In this document: one piece after another, positions 1 to 6,906 of the stretch
How the letters are laid out: every line of letters begins with the position of its first letter
Position numbering within the stretch: the stretch's first letter is position 1
DNA from: Phenylobacterium sp.
Lineage (GTDB): Bacteria > Pseudomonadota > Alphaproteobacteria > Caulobacterales > Caulobacteraceae
Length of the DNA stretch: 12,874 nt
Reading direction: 5' to 3'
Assembly: GCA_028290925.1 (NCBI GenBank)
Contig: JAQGIX010000057.1
Coordinates: 1-12,874 of the forward strand
Notes under the pieces: model-generated
Database searches by the model: none
Told to the model about the DNA's origin: nothing
What the model saw: only the letters and a program-made list of their open reading frames with translations
Made by a program: the position numbers and the translations under genes

Positions 1-1055
1 GGCACCGAGACATCGTGCTTCCAGGTGGCGCCCTCCGGCGTCTGGGCGGGCGACTGGTTCTCGCGGATCGCCCAGAGCGCCCGACCTTGCGCCTCGGTCT
101 GGGCCACCACCGCGTCGCCGATCAGGCCGTCCTCGAGGCCCGACGCCAGGAACCGCTCCATGGCCGCGTCGGCCGAGCCGGGCTGGCCGGAGGCGAACTC
201 GGCCAGCAGATACCAGGGATGAACCTCGCCCAGCGGATCGCGCGTGCCGGTGATGTTGCGCAGGGCGAACTCGATGCCGAGCCGGCCCATCAGCTCGAAG
301 GCTTCCACGTCGCCGCCGGTCTCCTCCTTGGCGCGCGCCAGGAGGCGGATGGCGACCTCAGGCGATTCCACGCCGATGAAGGCGACGGCCCGCGACGCCA
401 TAACCGGATAGAGCTTCAGGGCCGCGGCGGTGACCACGCCCAGCGTCCCCTCGGCGCCGATCAGCAGCTGCTTCAGATCATAGCCGGTGTTGTCCTTCCT
501 CAGGCGCTTCAGCCCGTTCCAGACCTCGCCGGTCGGCAGCACCGCCTCCAGCCCCAGCACCAGATTGCGCGCCATGCCGTAGCGCAGCACCTGGGTCCCG
601 CCGGCGTTGGTGGAGACCACCCCACCCACTGTTGCGGACCCTTCCGAGGCGAGCCCCAGCGGGAAGCGCCGCCGCTGCGCCGCCGCCGCTTCGTGGACCG
701 CCGCGAGCGTCACACCCGCCTCGGCCACGATCACGTCGTCGAAGGCGTCGAGGTCGCGGATGGCGCGCAGCCGCTCCGTGGACAGCAGCACCTCGCCCTG
801 CGGGATCTGGCCGCCCACCAGGCCGGTGTTGCCGCCTTGGGGGGTGATCGCCACGCCGGCCTCGAAGCAGACGCCGACCACCGCGGCCACGTGGCCGGTG
901 GAGTTCGGCAGCGCCAGGAACGGCGTCGTCCCGGTCCAGCGGTCACGCCATTCCAGCAGCTTGGGCGCGAGGCGCTCCGGGTCCTGGCTCCAACCGCCCT
1001 CGCCCAGCACCGCCTTCAGGCGCGAGAGGACATCAGCGGGGACGGGCGCGGTCAT
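1..1055 (-). CDS. FAD-binding oxidase, GlcD / D-2-hydroxyacid dehydrogenase type (3' end outside window)
   Basis: This is a flavin-dependent dehydrogenase of the FAD_binding_4 plus FAD-oxidase_C family, which oxidises D-2-hydroxyacids such as D-lactate, glycolate or D-2-hydroxyglutarate and passes electrons to a quinone or carrier. About 351 residues are visible from the ATG at 1055; family members run to about 460-480, so roughly the last quarter lies beyond base 1. The FAD-contact motif PQGGNTGLVGG is at residues 72-82. The glycine-rich SEGSATVGGVVSTNAGG segment is at about 137-153, and DNTGYDLKQLLIGAEGTLG at 188-206. The visible end, KHDVSVP, matches the substrate-side histidine region of this family. 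It is the last gene of a same-strand run, about 123 bases after the Sua5 stop, and that gap could hold its own promoter. The exact substrate cannot be read from the sequence. Family assignment is secure. Confidence 0.9.
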   Translation of the reverse strand, partial: MTAPVPADVLSRLKAVLGEGGWSQDPERLAPKLLEWRDRWTGTTPFLALPNSTGHVAAVVGVCFEAGVAITPQGGNTGLVGGQIPQGEVLLSTERLRAIRDLDAFDDVIVAEAGVTLAAVHEAAAAQRRRFPLGLASEGSATVGGVVSTNAGGTQVLRYGMARNLVLGLEAVLPTGEVWNGLKRLRKDNTGYDLKQLLIGAEGTLGVVTAAALKLYPVMASRAVAFIGVESPEVAIRLLARAKEETGGDVEAFELMGRLGIEFALRNITGTRDPLGEVHPWYLLAEFASGQPGSADAAMERFLASGLEDGLIGDAVVAQTEAQGRALWAIRENQSPAQTPEGATWKHDVSV

Positions 1056-1178
1056 GGGTGGAATATCAACCCTTCGGCCGCGATCAGAAAGCCATCGCCG
1101 ACGACCCGCCTTTTCTTCGACATTGGACTCTGGCTCAAGAGGCCCGATGGGTCGAGCACATATAGGGAACACTCGGCC

Positions 1179-2105
1179 TCAGCCGACAAAGCCCGCCGCG
1201 CGGCGCAGGCGGTCGTTGATCGCCTCGCCCAGGCCTTCGTCCGGGATCGGGGCGACGGCGATGCCCGCGGCGCCGGAGCGGTCGGCGGCGCGCAGGTAGG
1301 CGAACAGGTTGGCGGCGGCTTCGGCGAGGTCCCGGCGCGGGCTGAGGTTCCAGACCTGGTCCCGCGACGGCGTGTCTCCGAAGGCGAGGAAGGCCTCCCG
1401 GCGCAACGGCGTCAGGGCGCCCAGCCGCAGCGGTAGGTTCGGCGCATAGTGCCGGGTGAGCCGCCCGGGCGAGCGCTGCGCGTCGGCCTCGGCGTCGGAA
1501 AGCGGGCCGATCAAAAGCTCGATCTCGCCGCGGATCACGGCGCCGGGCCGCAGCAGGCGGGGCTCGTCCAGCAGGGCGACCACGGTGGACTCCAGGCCGA
1601 TCCGGCAGGCGCCGCCGTCGAGGGCCTGTTCGGCCGCCTCGCCGGTCTCCTCGATGGCGTCGAGGAAGGTGGTGGGGCTGGGCCGCCCGGACCGGTTGGC
1701 CGAGGGCGCCACCAGCGGCCCGCCGAAGGCCTCCAGCAGCGCGTGCGCCAGGGGATGGCCGGGCGCGCGGACGGCCACCGTGTCGAGCCCCGCCCGGGCC
1801 AGGTCGCAGACCGCATTCGAATCCGCCACCGGCAGCACGAGCGTCAGCGGCCCGGGCCAGAATCGCTTCGCCAGCCGCAGCGCGCGCTCGTCGAACCGCG
1901 CGATCCGCTGCGCCGTCGCCAGGTCGGCCACGTGGGCGATCAGCGGATTGAAGGCCGGCCGCCCCTTGGCCTCGTAGACCGCCGCCACCGCCCGGGGGTT
2001 CGAGGCGTCCGCCGCCAGCCCATAGACGGTCTCGGTCGGCAGGATCACCAGCCCGCCGGCCCTCAAGGCCGCGGCGGCGCGCGCGATGGCTTGATCGTCA
2101 TCCAC
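1179..2105 (-). CDS. sua5: L-threonylcarbamoyladenylate synthase, two-domain Sua5 type
   Basis: It makes threonylcarbamoyl-AMP from threonine, bicarbonate and ATP, the first step of the t6A37 modification in tRNAs that read ANN codons; it acts in the cytoplasm and hands the product to TsaD/TsaB/TsaE. The YrdC domain covers about residues 8-200, with PTETVYGLAADA at 23-34, KGRPAFNPL at 47-55 (Lys and Arg of the nucleotide/threonine site), WPGPLT at 83-88, VAPSANRSGRPSPT at 132-145 and STV at 173-175. The Sua5 linker SPGRLTRHYAPN at 212-223 leads into a C-terminal Sua5 domain (to 308), so this is the long form rather than the single-domain TsaC. The start is a GTG: an in-frame TAA lies four codons upstream and no ATG is close. 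No good Shine-Dalgarno is visible, which suggests coupling to the preceding gene, whose stop is 35 bases upstream. Confidence 0.95.
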   Translation of the reverse strand: MDDDQAIARAAAALRAGGLVILPTETVYGLAADASNPRAVAAVYEAKGRPAFNPLIAHVADLATAQRIARFDERALRLAKRFWPGPLTLVLPVADSNAVCDLARAGLDTVAVRAPGHPLAHALLEAFGGPLVAPSANRSGRPSPTTFLDAIEETGEAAEQALDGGACRIGLESTVVALLDEPRLLRPGAVIRGEIELLIGPLSDAEADAQRSPGRLTRHYAPNLPLRLGALTPLRREAFLAFGDTPSRDQVWNLSPRRDLAEAAANLFAYLRAADRSGAAGIAVAPIPDEGLGEAINDRLRRAAGFVG

Positions 2106-2140
2106 CGCGACTGGTTACACCGCCGGCGCCGGCCTTGTCG

Positions 2141-2908
2141 CTAGCCGCGCTTGCCGCCCGGCTTGCGGAACTTGTAGACGAACTGGTCGGTGTGGCCGCG
2201 GATCGCCTTGTCGAACACCAGCTTCCTGTGGTCGTCGGCCGGGTTGCGCAGCACATCGCTCTCGCCCTCGAAGACGAAGCCGACGGAGGTCACCTGGCGC
2301 TTCACGGTCGCCGGGTCGATCCGGTGCAGGGTGTCGGTGTCGCGCATGCCGGAGCCGGCCTGCGCCACGTGGTCGACGACCAGGAACACGCCGCCGGGCT
2401 TGAGCGCCTTGAACACCTGGCGATCGAAGGCCACCGGGTCGAGCTTGCCCATGAACTTGTCCGGGTAGTCGTGGTAGTTCTGGACCGTGAACACCAGGTC
2501 CACCGGCGCGGGCGTGGCGAACGCCACCGCTGGCTGCTGCACCACCGTCACATTGCCGTAGTGGGCGTCCTTCTCCAGCGCATGGCTGGCCACCACGTCG
2601 CTCGCCGCCTCACGAGCGTACTCGTCCGGCCAGAGCATGAAGACCCGGCCGTTCGGCCCAACCGCCTTCGAGAACACCCGGGTGAAATAGCCGCCGCCTG
2701 GGATCAGATCGACGACCTTGTCGCCGGGCTTCACGCCGGCGAAGGCCAGGAGCTCCGCCGGGCGCCGGCGCGCGTCCACCGCCGCCTGATCGCCGCGAGC
2801 CGGATCGGCGATCGCCGCCGCCAGATAGGGTTTGACCACCGGCCCCGCGGCCAGCGCCGCTCCGGCCAGGGCCACGCCTGCGCACAGGCTCGCGGCGAAC
2901 ATCTTCAT
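2141..2908 (-). CDS. Predicted SAM-fold methyltransferase with signal peptide (COG4798-like)
   Basis: This 255-residue protein has a class I methyltransferase core behind what looks like a Sec signal peptide: MKM, then a hydrophobic stretch to about residue 20, with likely cleavage after ALA. Motif I is VVDLIPGGGYFT (65-76), a variant of the usual DxGxG nucleotide loop that keeps the Asp. A second conserved block, NYHDY, is at 144-148. The strand-turn ALKPGGVFLVVDH (168-180) is the classic post-motif III region. The tail TDQFVYKFRKP (240-250) is typical, as far as I recall, of predicted methyltransferases from Caulobacter- and Sphingomonas-like bacteria. The ATG at 2908 has an AAGGGAG ribosome site 5-6 bases upstream. 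It lies 55 bases after the b561-YceI gene and 35 before sua5. Substrate is unknown. An exported SAM-dependent enzyme would lack an obvious SAM supply, so it may be retained, act on something else, or have lost methyl transfer. Confidence 0.8.
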   Translation of the reverse strand: MKMFAASLCAGVALAGAALAAGPVVKPYLAAAIADPARGDQAAVDARRRPAELLAFAGVKPGDKVVDLIPGGGYFTRVFSKAVGPNGRVFMLWPDEYAREAASDVVASHALEKDAHYGNVTVVQQPAVAFATPAPVDLVFTVQNYHDYPDKFMGKLDPVAFDRQVFKALKPGGVFLVVDHVAQAGSGMRDTDTLHRIDPATVKRQVTSVGFVFEGESDVLRNPADDHRKLVFDKAIRGHTDQFVYKFRKPGGKRG

Positions 2909-2963
2909 GGAAGCTCCCTTCGTCCGAACGGTGGAGCTTCATAGCGCCGATCGACGAACGGCG

Positions 2964-4301
2964 TCAGTCCCGCTTGGCCTTCAGGGCCACGCTGACGCTC
3001 ACCACGCCGGGCACCTGGTCGGTGGCCGCGAACTCGCCCTGGCCGACACCGAAGGCCGTACGGTCGAGGCTCGCGGTTCCGGAGACCTCGGCCCGCTCGC
3101 CGGTGATCTTCAGCCGGAACGCCAGGTCCTGCGGCTTGCTGACTCCGCGTAGTTGCAGGGTCCCGTGCGCCACATAGCGGTCCGGGCCGGTGTTCTCGAA
3201 CCGGTTGGCGGTGAACACCGCCTTGGGATGGGCGGCCGCGTCGAACCAGTCGGAGGACGGCAGGGTGGCGTCGCGTTGCGGGTCGCCGGTGTTCACCGAG
3301 GCCAGATCGATGGTCACCGTCACCTTCGAGCGGTCGAGGGCGTCCGGCGAGAAGGTGATGTCGGCCTTCCAGCGATCGAACCGACCGGTGATCGCCTGCC
3401 CGCTCCAGGAGGTGGCGAAGCCGAGGGTCGAACCCGGCTGGACCGTCCAATGCGCGGGGCCGGAGGGCGCGGCGGCAAGCGCCGAGGCCGTTGGCGGCGT
3501 GGCAGGCGACGTGGCCGGAGCCGGCGCCTGGACGGACGCCTTCACGGCGACGGTCGGCGCGGGCGCCTCGGCCGGCGCTTGCGCCGCTGCAGCGACCGGC
3601 CGCGGCGCCATGCCGGCGACGGGCGGGGTCACCAGCCTGCCGAAGATGCTGATCGCCACATAGGCCACGACGATGGCCAGCAGGCGCGGCTCCAGCCAGC
3701 GGCCGGCCACGGCGCCCGGCGCCATGCGCGCCAGCACCGGCTCATCGCGGCTGAACAACTGGTGCTTCAGCGCGCCGCCCACGTGCAGCACGAACAGGGC
3801 GTAGAGGAACAGCGCCAGCGTGCCGTGGGCCTGCTCGCCGAGGGTCTGCCAGACCTTCTTGGCGTCCGGCGCGAGGCCTCCGATCCCCGGGATGTTCGGC
3901 CACGGCACGACGCCGAACAGCAAGGTCGGGATCTGGGTGCGGCTGGCCGAGACGATCAGCCAGCCGGTCAGCGGCATGGAGATCATGATCACGTAGAAGC
4001 CGACGTGGACGATGCGCGAGAGCCCCCGCTCCCACCGCGCCATGGTCATGGGCAGCGGCGATGGCGGATTGATCAGGCGCCAGCCCAGCCGCGCGAAACT
4101 CAACAGCAGGATGGTGATCCCCACCGACTTGTGGAGCTGGATGAGGGCGAAGCTTTGCGGCGTATGCGGTCCGACCATCCGCCAGGCCAGCGAGACCTGC
4201 AGCAGGATGGCCGCCGCGATCAGCCAGTGCAGCAGGATCGCGACGGTCGAGTAGCGGCCGGCGCCGGCGGCGGCCGGCTCGGTGGCGACGGCGGCGGTCA
4301 T
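2964..4301 (-). CDS. Cytochrome b561 - YceI domain fusion protein
   Basis: This 445-residue inner-membrane protein joins a bacterial cytochrome b561 (CybB-like) to a periplasmic YceI domain. The b561 part (about 15-190) has four membrane helices near 20-40, 55-75, 98-118 and 160-180, with candidate haem ligands His25 (LLHW), His57 (QLHKSVG), His99, His159 (EQAHG) and His173. CybB-type proteins are di-haem quinol oxidases. A fifth helix (about 206-225) follows, then an Ala/Pro-rich linker (226-283), then the YceI fold (about 284-443; TVQPGSTLGF at its start, FGVGQGEF near its end). YceI domains bind polyisoprenoids such as quinones. With four helices the C terminus would end in the cytoplasm; the fifth places YceI in the periplasm, so the architecture is self-consistent. 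The start lies 6 bases after the upstream yceI stop, with a GAGGAAA inside that gene's end, suggesting translational coupling. Confidence 0.9.
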   Translation of the reverse strand: MTAAVATEPAAAGAGRYSTVAILLHWLIAAAILLQVSLAWRMVGPHTPQSFALIQLHKSVGITILLLSFARLGWRLINPPSPLPMTMARWERGLSRIVHVGFYVIMISMPLTGWLIVSASRTQIPTLLFGVVPWPNIPGIGGLAPDAKKVWQTLGEQAHGTLALFLYALFVLHVGGALKHQLFSRDEPVLARMAPGAVAGRWLEPRLLAIVVAYVAISIFGRLVTPPVAGMAPRPVAAAAQAPAEAPAPTVAVKASVQAPAPATSPATPPTASALAAAPSGPAHWTVQPGSTLGFATSWSGQAITGRFDRWKADITFSPDALDRSKVTVTIDLASVNTGDPQRDATLPSSDWFDAAAHPKAVFTANRFENTGPDRYVAHGTLQLRGVSKPQDLAFRLKITGERAEVSGTASLDRTAFGVGQGEFAATDQVPGVVSVSVALKAKRD

Positions 4302-4307
4302 GGACGG

Positions 4308-4913
4308 CTATTTCCTCGTGAATTCGAGTTCGAACAGCAGATCAATATCGTCCCCCGCCCATTGGCTGAAGTGCGCCTCGTGGAATTCGGACCGCTTGAT
4401 CCGGGTGGATCCGGAAAAGCCCATGCGAACGCCGGCGCCCAGCAACCCCGGACCGACGCCGTTGAACACCACGTTGAGGACCACCGGTCGGGTGACGCCA
4501 TGGAACGTCAGGTCGCCGGTCAGCTGGCCTTCGCCGGTCTCACCGCCGGCCAGGCTGGTGGAGACGAAGGTGATGGTGGGGTACTCGTCCGCGCCAAGGA
4601 AGCCCGCGATCTGCTTGTTGAAGGACGGATCGCCGGTGTCCACCGACCGCGGATCGACGCTGAACCTCGCCTGGGCGGTGCGCCAGTTGGCCCCATCCAG
4701 GGTGAAGCCGCCGTCCAGGCCGGTGAACCGCAGGGTGTAGCGGGAGAAGCCGCCGAGGTGCGCGACCTTCGCCGTCAGGCTCGCGTGCCGCTTGTCGAGC
4801 ACGTAGGTCCCCGGCGGAATCTTCGCCGGGTCGCGCGTCGTGGGGTTGGCCAGGACCGGGCCGCCAGGGCCGAGGACGAGGCTGAGCGCGAGGGCCGCGA
4901 CGGCGATGCGCAT
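4308..4913 (-). CDS. Secreted YceI family polyisoprenoid-binding protein
   Basis: This is a periplasmic lipocalin-like protein of the YceI family, whose members bind long isoprenoid chains in a hydrophobic tube; it is probably a carrier or buffer for quinone-like lipids. It has a clear signal peptide (residues 1-22, cleavage after VLA) and a YceI barrel from about 35 to 199. Family features include GTYVLDKRHASLTAKVAHLG (35-54), the FLGADEYPTITF segment (105-116) and the GDLTFHGVTRPV strand (133-144). I chose the ATG at 4913 (201 residues) because it opens directly into the signal peptide and has GGGGA 9 bases upstream. A GTG at 4931 adds six residues, but its GGGAGG is only 2 bases away. It is the first gene of the leftward cluster and diverges from the acyl-CoA dehydrogenase. 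The next gene carries a second YceI domain, so the two may act as a soluble and anchored pair. Confidence 0.92.
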   Translation of the reverse strand: MRIAVAALALSLVLGPGGPVLANPTTRDPAKIPPGTYVLDKRHASLTAKVAHLGGFSRYTLRFTGLDGGFTLDGANWRTAQARFSVDPRSVDTGDPSFNKQIAGFLGADEYPTITFVSTSLAGGETGEGQLTGDLTFHGVTRPVVLNVVFNGVGPGLLGAGVRMGFSGSTRIKRSEFHEAHFSQWAGDDIDLLFELEFTRK

Positions 4914-5067
4914 ATCGAAGGGTCCCCGCACGGCCTCCCGGATCAGCCGGCTTCCGGATCAGATGGTGTCGCGCAAGCTTGGCTGAAAGACGTCGCCGGC
5001 GTCTCGCTTATTCCTGATCCCCCGGCGAACGACTAGAAGGGCGCTGTTCGTTCAGGAGCCTCGAGCC
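4914..5067. promoter_or_regulatory. Divergent promoter region between yceI and acyl-CoA dehydrogenase
   Basis: These 154 bases must carry the promoters for both the leftward envelope cluster and the rightward acyl-CoA dehydrogenase. I see a 9-base direct repeat CCGGATCAG at 4938-4946 and 4954-4962 (16-base period) and an inverted copy of its core, CTGATCC, at 5014-5020. There is also a small dyad AGACG-N7-CGTCT at 4988-5004. GCTTATTC (5006-5013) resembles the Caulobacter -10 consensus GCTANAWC at most positions, but no -35 sits at the usual spacing. The dehydrogenase ribosome site AGGAG is at 5054-5058, nine bases before its ATG. That a promoter is here follows from layout; the exact elements are inference. 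Confidence 0.5.
4938..4962 (+). repeat. 9-base direct repeat CCGGATCAG, candidate operator
   Basis: Two perfect copies of CCGGATCAG occur at 4938-4946 and 4954-4962, 16 bases apart start to start. The 7-base core recurs inverted at 5014-5020. The pair lies 25-50 bases upstream of the yceI ATG, where a regulator could block or recruit polymerase. Function is inferred from position and repetition only. Confidence 0.4.
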
Positions 5068-6816
5068 ATGACCTTCCGCGCGCCGGTCCGCGACATCGCG
5101 TTTGCCCTGCAGACGGTGGGCCATCCGGCGCTGCTGGCCCGCGCCTTTCCCGACCTCGATGACGCCACGGTGGCGGCCGTGCTGGAGGCCGCCGGCGCCT
5201 TCGTCGAGGCCGAGCTCGCGCCGCTGAACCGCCGGGGCGACCTGGAGGGCGCGCGCTACGAGAACGGCCGGGTGACCGCCGCGCCGGGCTTCGCCGAGGC
5301 CTACAAGGCGTTCGCGGCGGGCGGCTGGAACTCGCTCTCCGCCGATCCCGAGTTCGGCGGCCAGGGTCTCTCCAAGGCGCTCGAACTTTCGGTGTTCGAG
5401 ATGGTGCACGCCGCCAACATGGCCTTCGGCCTCTGCCCGATGCTGACCCTGGCGGCCATCGAGGCGCTGGCCCAGCACGGCACGGAGCGGCAAAAGCGCC
5501 TCGTGCTGCCCAAACTGGTCTCCGGCGAATGGACGGGCGCCATGTGCCTGACGGAGCCGCAGGCCGGTTCGGACCTCGCCGCCCTGACCACCGTGGCCCG
5601 GCCGGACGGCAAGGGCGGCTACCATCTGCACGGCCAGAAGATCTTCATCACCTGGGGCGACCACGACGCGGCGGACAACATCTGCCACCTGGTCATCGCG
5701 CGCACGCCGGATGCGCCGCCGGGGGTGAAGGGCATCAGCCTGTTCCTCACCTCGAAGTTCCTGCTGGACGACGACGGCGTCCCCGGCGCCCGCAACGACT
5801 TCCGGCCCGGCTCCATCGAGCACAAGCTGGGCATCCACGCCTCGCCCACCTGCGTGATGCTCTATGAGGGCGCCCAGGCCGAGCTGGTGGGCGAGCTGGG
5901 CCAGGGCCTGCCGCACATGTTCGTCATGATGAACGCGGCGCGCCTGCAGGTGGGCGTCCAGGGCGTGGCCATCGCCGAGCGGGCGTTCCAGCAGGCGCTG
6001 GAGTTCAGCCAGGAGCGCCGCCAGGGGCGCGCGGTGTGGTCGACGGAGCAGCCGGCGGCCATCTACGACCATCCGGATGTGCGCCGCACCCTGATGCTGA
6101 TGAAGGCCAAGATCGAGGCCGCCCGCGCCATCTGCCTGACCACCGGCGTGCTCGCCGACCTCGGCCGGCTGGCGGAGACCGAAGAGGAGCGCGCCGCGGC
6201 CCGCGCCCGCCAGGAACTGCTCACGCCGATCGCCAAGGCCTGGTCCACAGACGTGGGCGTGGAGGTCGCCTCCCTGGGCGTCCAGGTGCACGGCGGCATG
6301 GGCTTCATCGAGGAGACCGGCGCGGCCCAGCACTACCGCGACGCCCGCATCGCCCCGATCTACGAGGGCACCAACGCCATCCAGGCCAACGACCTGGTGG
6401 GCCGCAAGATCGGCATGGCCGAGGGCGCGGTGATGCGCGAACTCTGCGCCGAGATGCTGCTGACCGCCCAGACCCTGACGGACAGCCCCGAGCTCGCCCT
6501 GGTCGGCCGGCGGCTGGCCCTGGGGGTGGCCGCGCTGGAGCACGCCACCGCCTGGGTGATCGCCCGCGGCGGCGCCGACGCGCTGACCGCCGCTACGCCC
6601 TACCTGAAGCTGGCCGGCGACGTGATCGGCGGCTGGATGCTGGGCCGCCAGGCGCTGGCCGCCGCGGGGTCGGACGACCCTTGGATGAAGGGCAAGGCGG
6701 CGCTCGCGCGGCTCTATTCCGGCCAGGTGCTCAGCCTCGCGCCGGGGATCGCCGAGGGCCTGACCGACGGAGCCGCGGACCTCGAGGCCACACCGGCGGC
6801 GGCGCTGGTGGGGTAG
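5068..6816 (+). CDS. Acyl-CoA dehydrogenase, long DmdC-like form
   Basis: This 582-residue FAD enzyme introduces an alpha-beta double bond into an acyl-CoA thioester and passes electrons to ETF. It belongs to the long subfamily with an extra C-terminal helical domain, which includes 3-methylmercaptopropionyl-CoA dehydrogenase DmdC and other FadE-like enzymes. The N-terminal helical domain covers about 35-155. The middle domain signature AMCLTEPQAGSDLAAL is at 158-173 and KIFITWGDHD at 191-200. The C-terminal dehydrogenase domain contains QVHGGMGFIEETG (406-418) and IYEGTNAIQANDLVGRK (431-447); Glu433 sits where the catalytic base of DmdC-type enzymes lies. The ATG has AGGAG nine bases upstream. 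It is the first gene of the rightward block and no beta-oxidation partner is adjacent. The substrate cannot be told from sequence; DMSP-derived methylmercaptopropionyl-CoA is only one possibility, and a medium- or long-chain acyl-CoA is at least as likely. Confidence 0.93.
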   Translation: MTFRAPVRDIAFALQTVGHPALLARAFPDLDDATVAAVLEAAGAFVEAELAPLNRRGDLEGARYENGRVTAAPGFAEAYKAFAAGGWNSLSADPEFGGQGLSKALELSVFEMVHAANMAFGLCPMLTLAAIEALAQHGTERQKRLVLPKLVSGEWTGAMCLTEPQAGSDLAALTTVARPDGKGGYHLHGQKIFITWGDHDAADNICHLVIARTPDAPPGVKGISLFLTSKFLLDDDGVPGARNDFRPGSIEHKLGIHASPTCVMLYEGAQAELVGELGQGLPHMFVMMNAARLQVGVQGVAIAERAFQQALEFSQERRQGRAVWSTEQPAAIYDHPDVRRTLMLMKAKIEAARAICLTTGVLADLGRLAETEEERAAARARQELLTPIAKAWSTDVGVEVASLGVQVHGGMGFIEETGAAQHYRDARIAPIYEGTNAIQANDLVGRKIGMAEGAVMRELCAEMLLTAQTLTDSPELALVGRRLALGVAALEHATAWVIARGGADALTAATPYLKLAGDVIGGWMLGRQALAAAGSDDPWMKGKAALARLYSGQVLSLAPGIAEGLTDGAADLEATPAAALVG

Positions 6817-6824
6817 CCTCGGCG

Positions 6825-6869
6825 ATTTCAACTTTGGATTGAAATAACTGCGTTTTTCGAAGCTTTACC
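6825..6869 (+). promoter_or_regulatory. Candidate promoter with dyad operator upstream of the hybrid kinase
   Basis: This AT-rich patch in a GC-rich window holds a perfect inverted repeat: ATTTCAA at 6825-6831 and TTGAAAT at 6839-6845, separated by 7 bases. The right arm also reads as a -35-like TTGAAA (6839-6844). GCTTTACC at 6862-6869, 16 bases after the right arm, fits the Caulobacter -10 consensus GCTANAWC at most positions. The dyad could be an operator overlapping the -35. As a terminator for the upstream gene it is weak, because the stem is AT-only apart from one pair and no T-run follows directly. The kinase ribosome site AGGGGGA is at 6896-6902. Confidence 0.35.
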
Positions 6870-6906
6870 TTTGTTGGCTAGCCTTTCCATCTTCTAGGGG
6901 GACGGG

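Noticed and set aside
1173..1186. TCGGC-CTCA-GCCGA hairpin across the sua5 stop codon
   Set aside because: A 5-base GC stem with no T-run is common by chance at this base composition; it is not enough to call a terminator.
15..1436. Long plus-strand open frames over the left third (15-1436, 1449-2144, 3153-5036)
   Set aside because: They are GC-rich shadows opposite well-supported minus-strand genes. Their translations are Arg/Gly/Gln/His-rich and match no family.
4988..5004. AGACG-N7-CGTCT dyad
   Set aside because: The arms are only 5 bases and overlap other GC palindromes; it is noted in the promoter entry but not claimed as a separate operator.
5068..6816. Naming the acyl-CoA dehydrogenase dmdC and inferring DMSP degradation
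   Set aside because: The long subfamily includes many non-DMSP enzymes and no dmdB or dmdD neighbour is present, so only the family is claimed.
5008..6831. A 607-codon minus-strand frame opposite the acyl-CoA dehydrogenase, and a 600-codon one opposite the kinase (6865-8667)
   Set aside because: Both are antisense to genes with complete catalytic motifs and have the composition of reverse-frame shadows in high-GC DNA.
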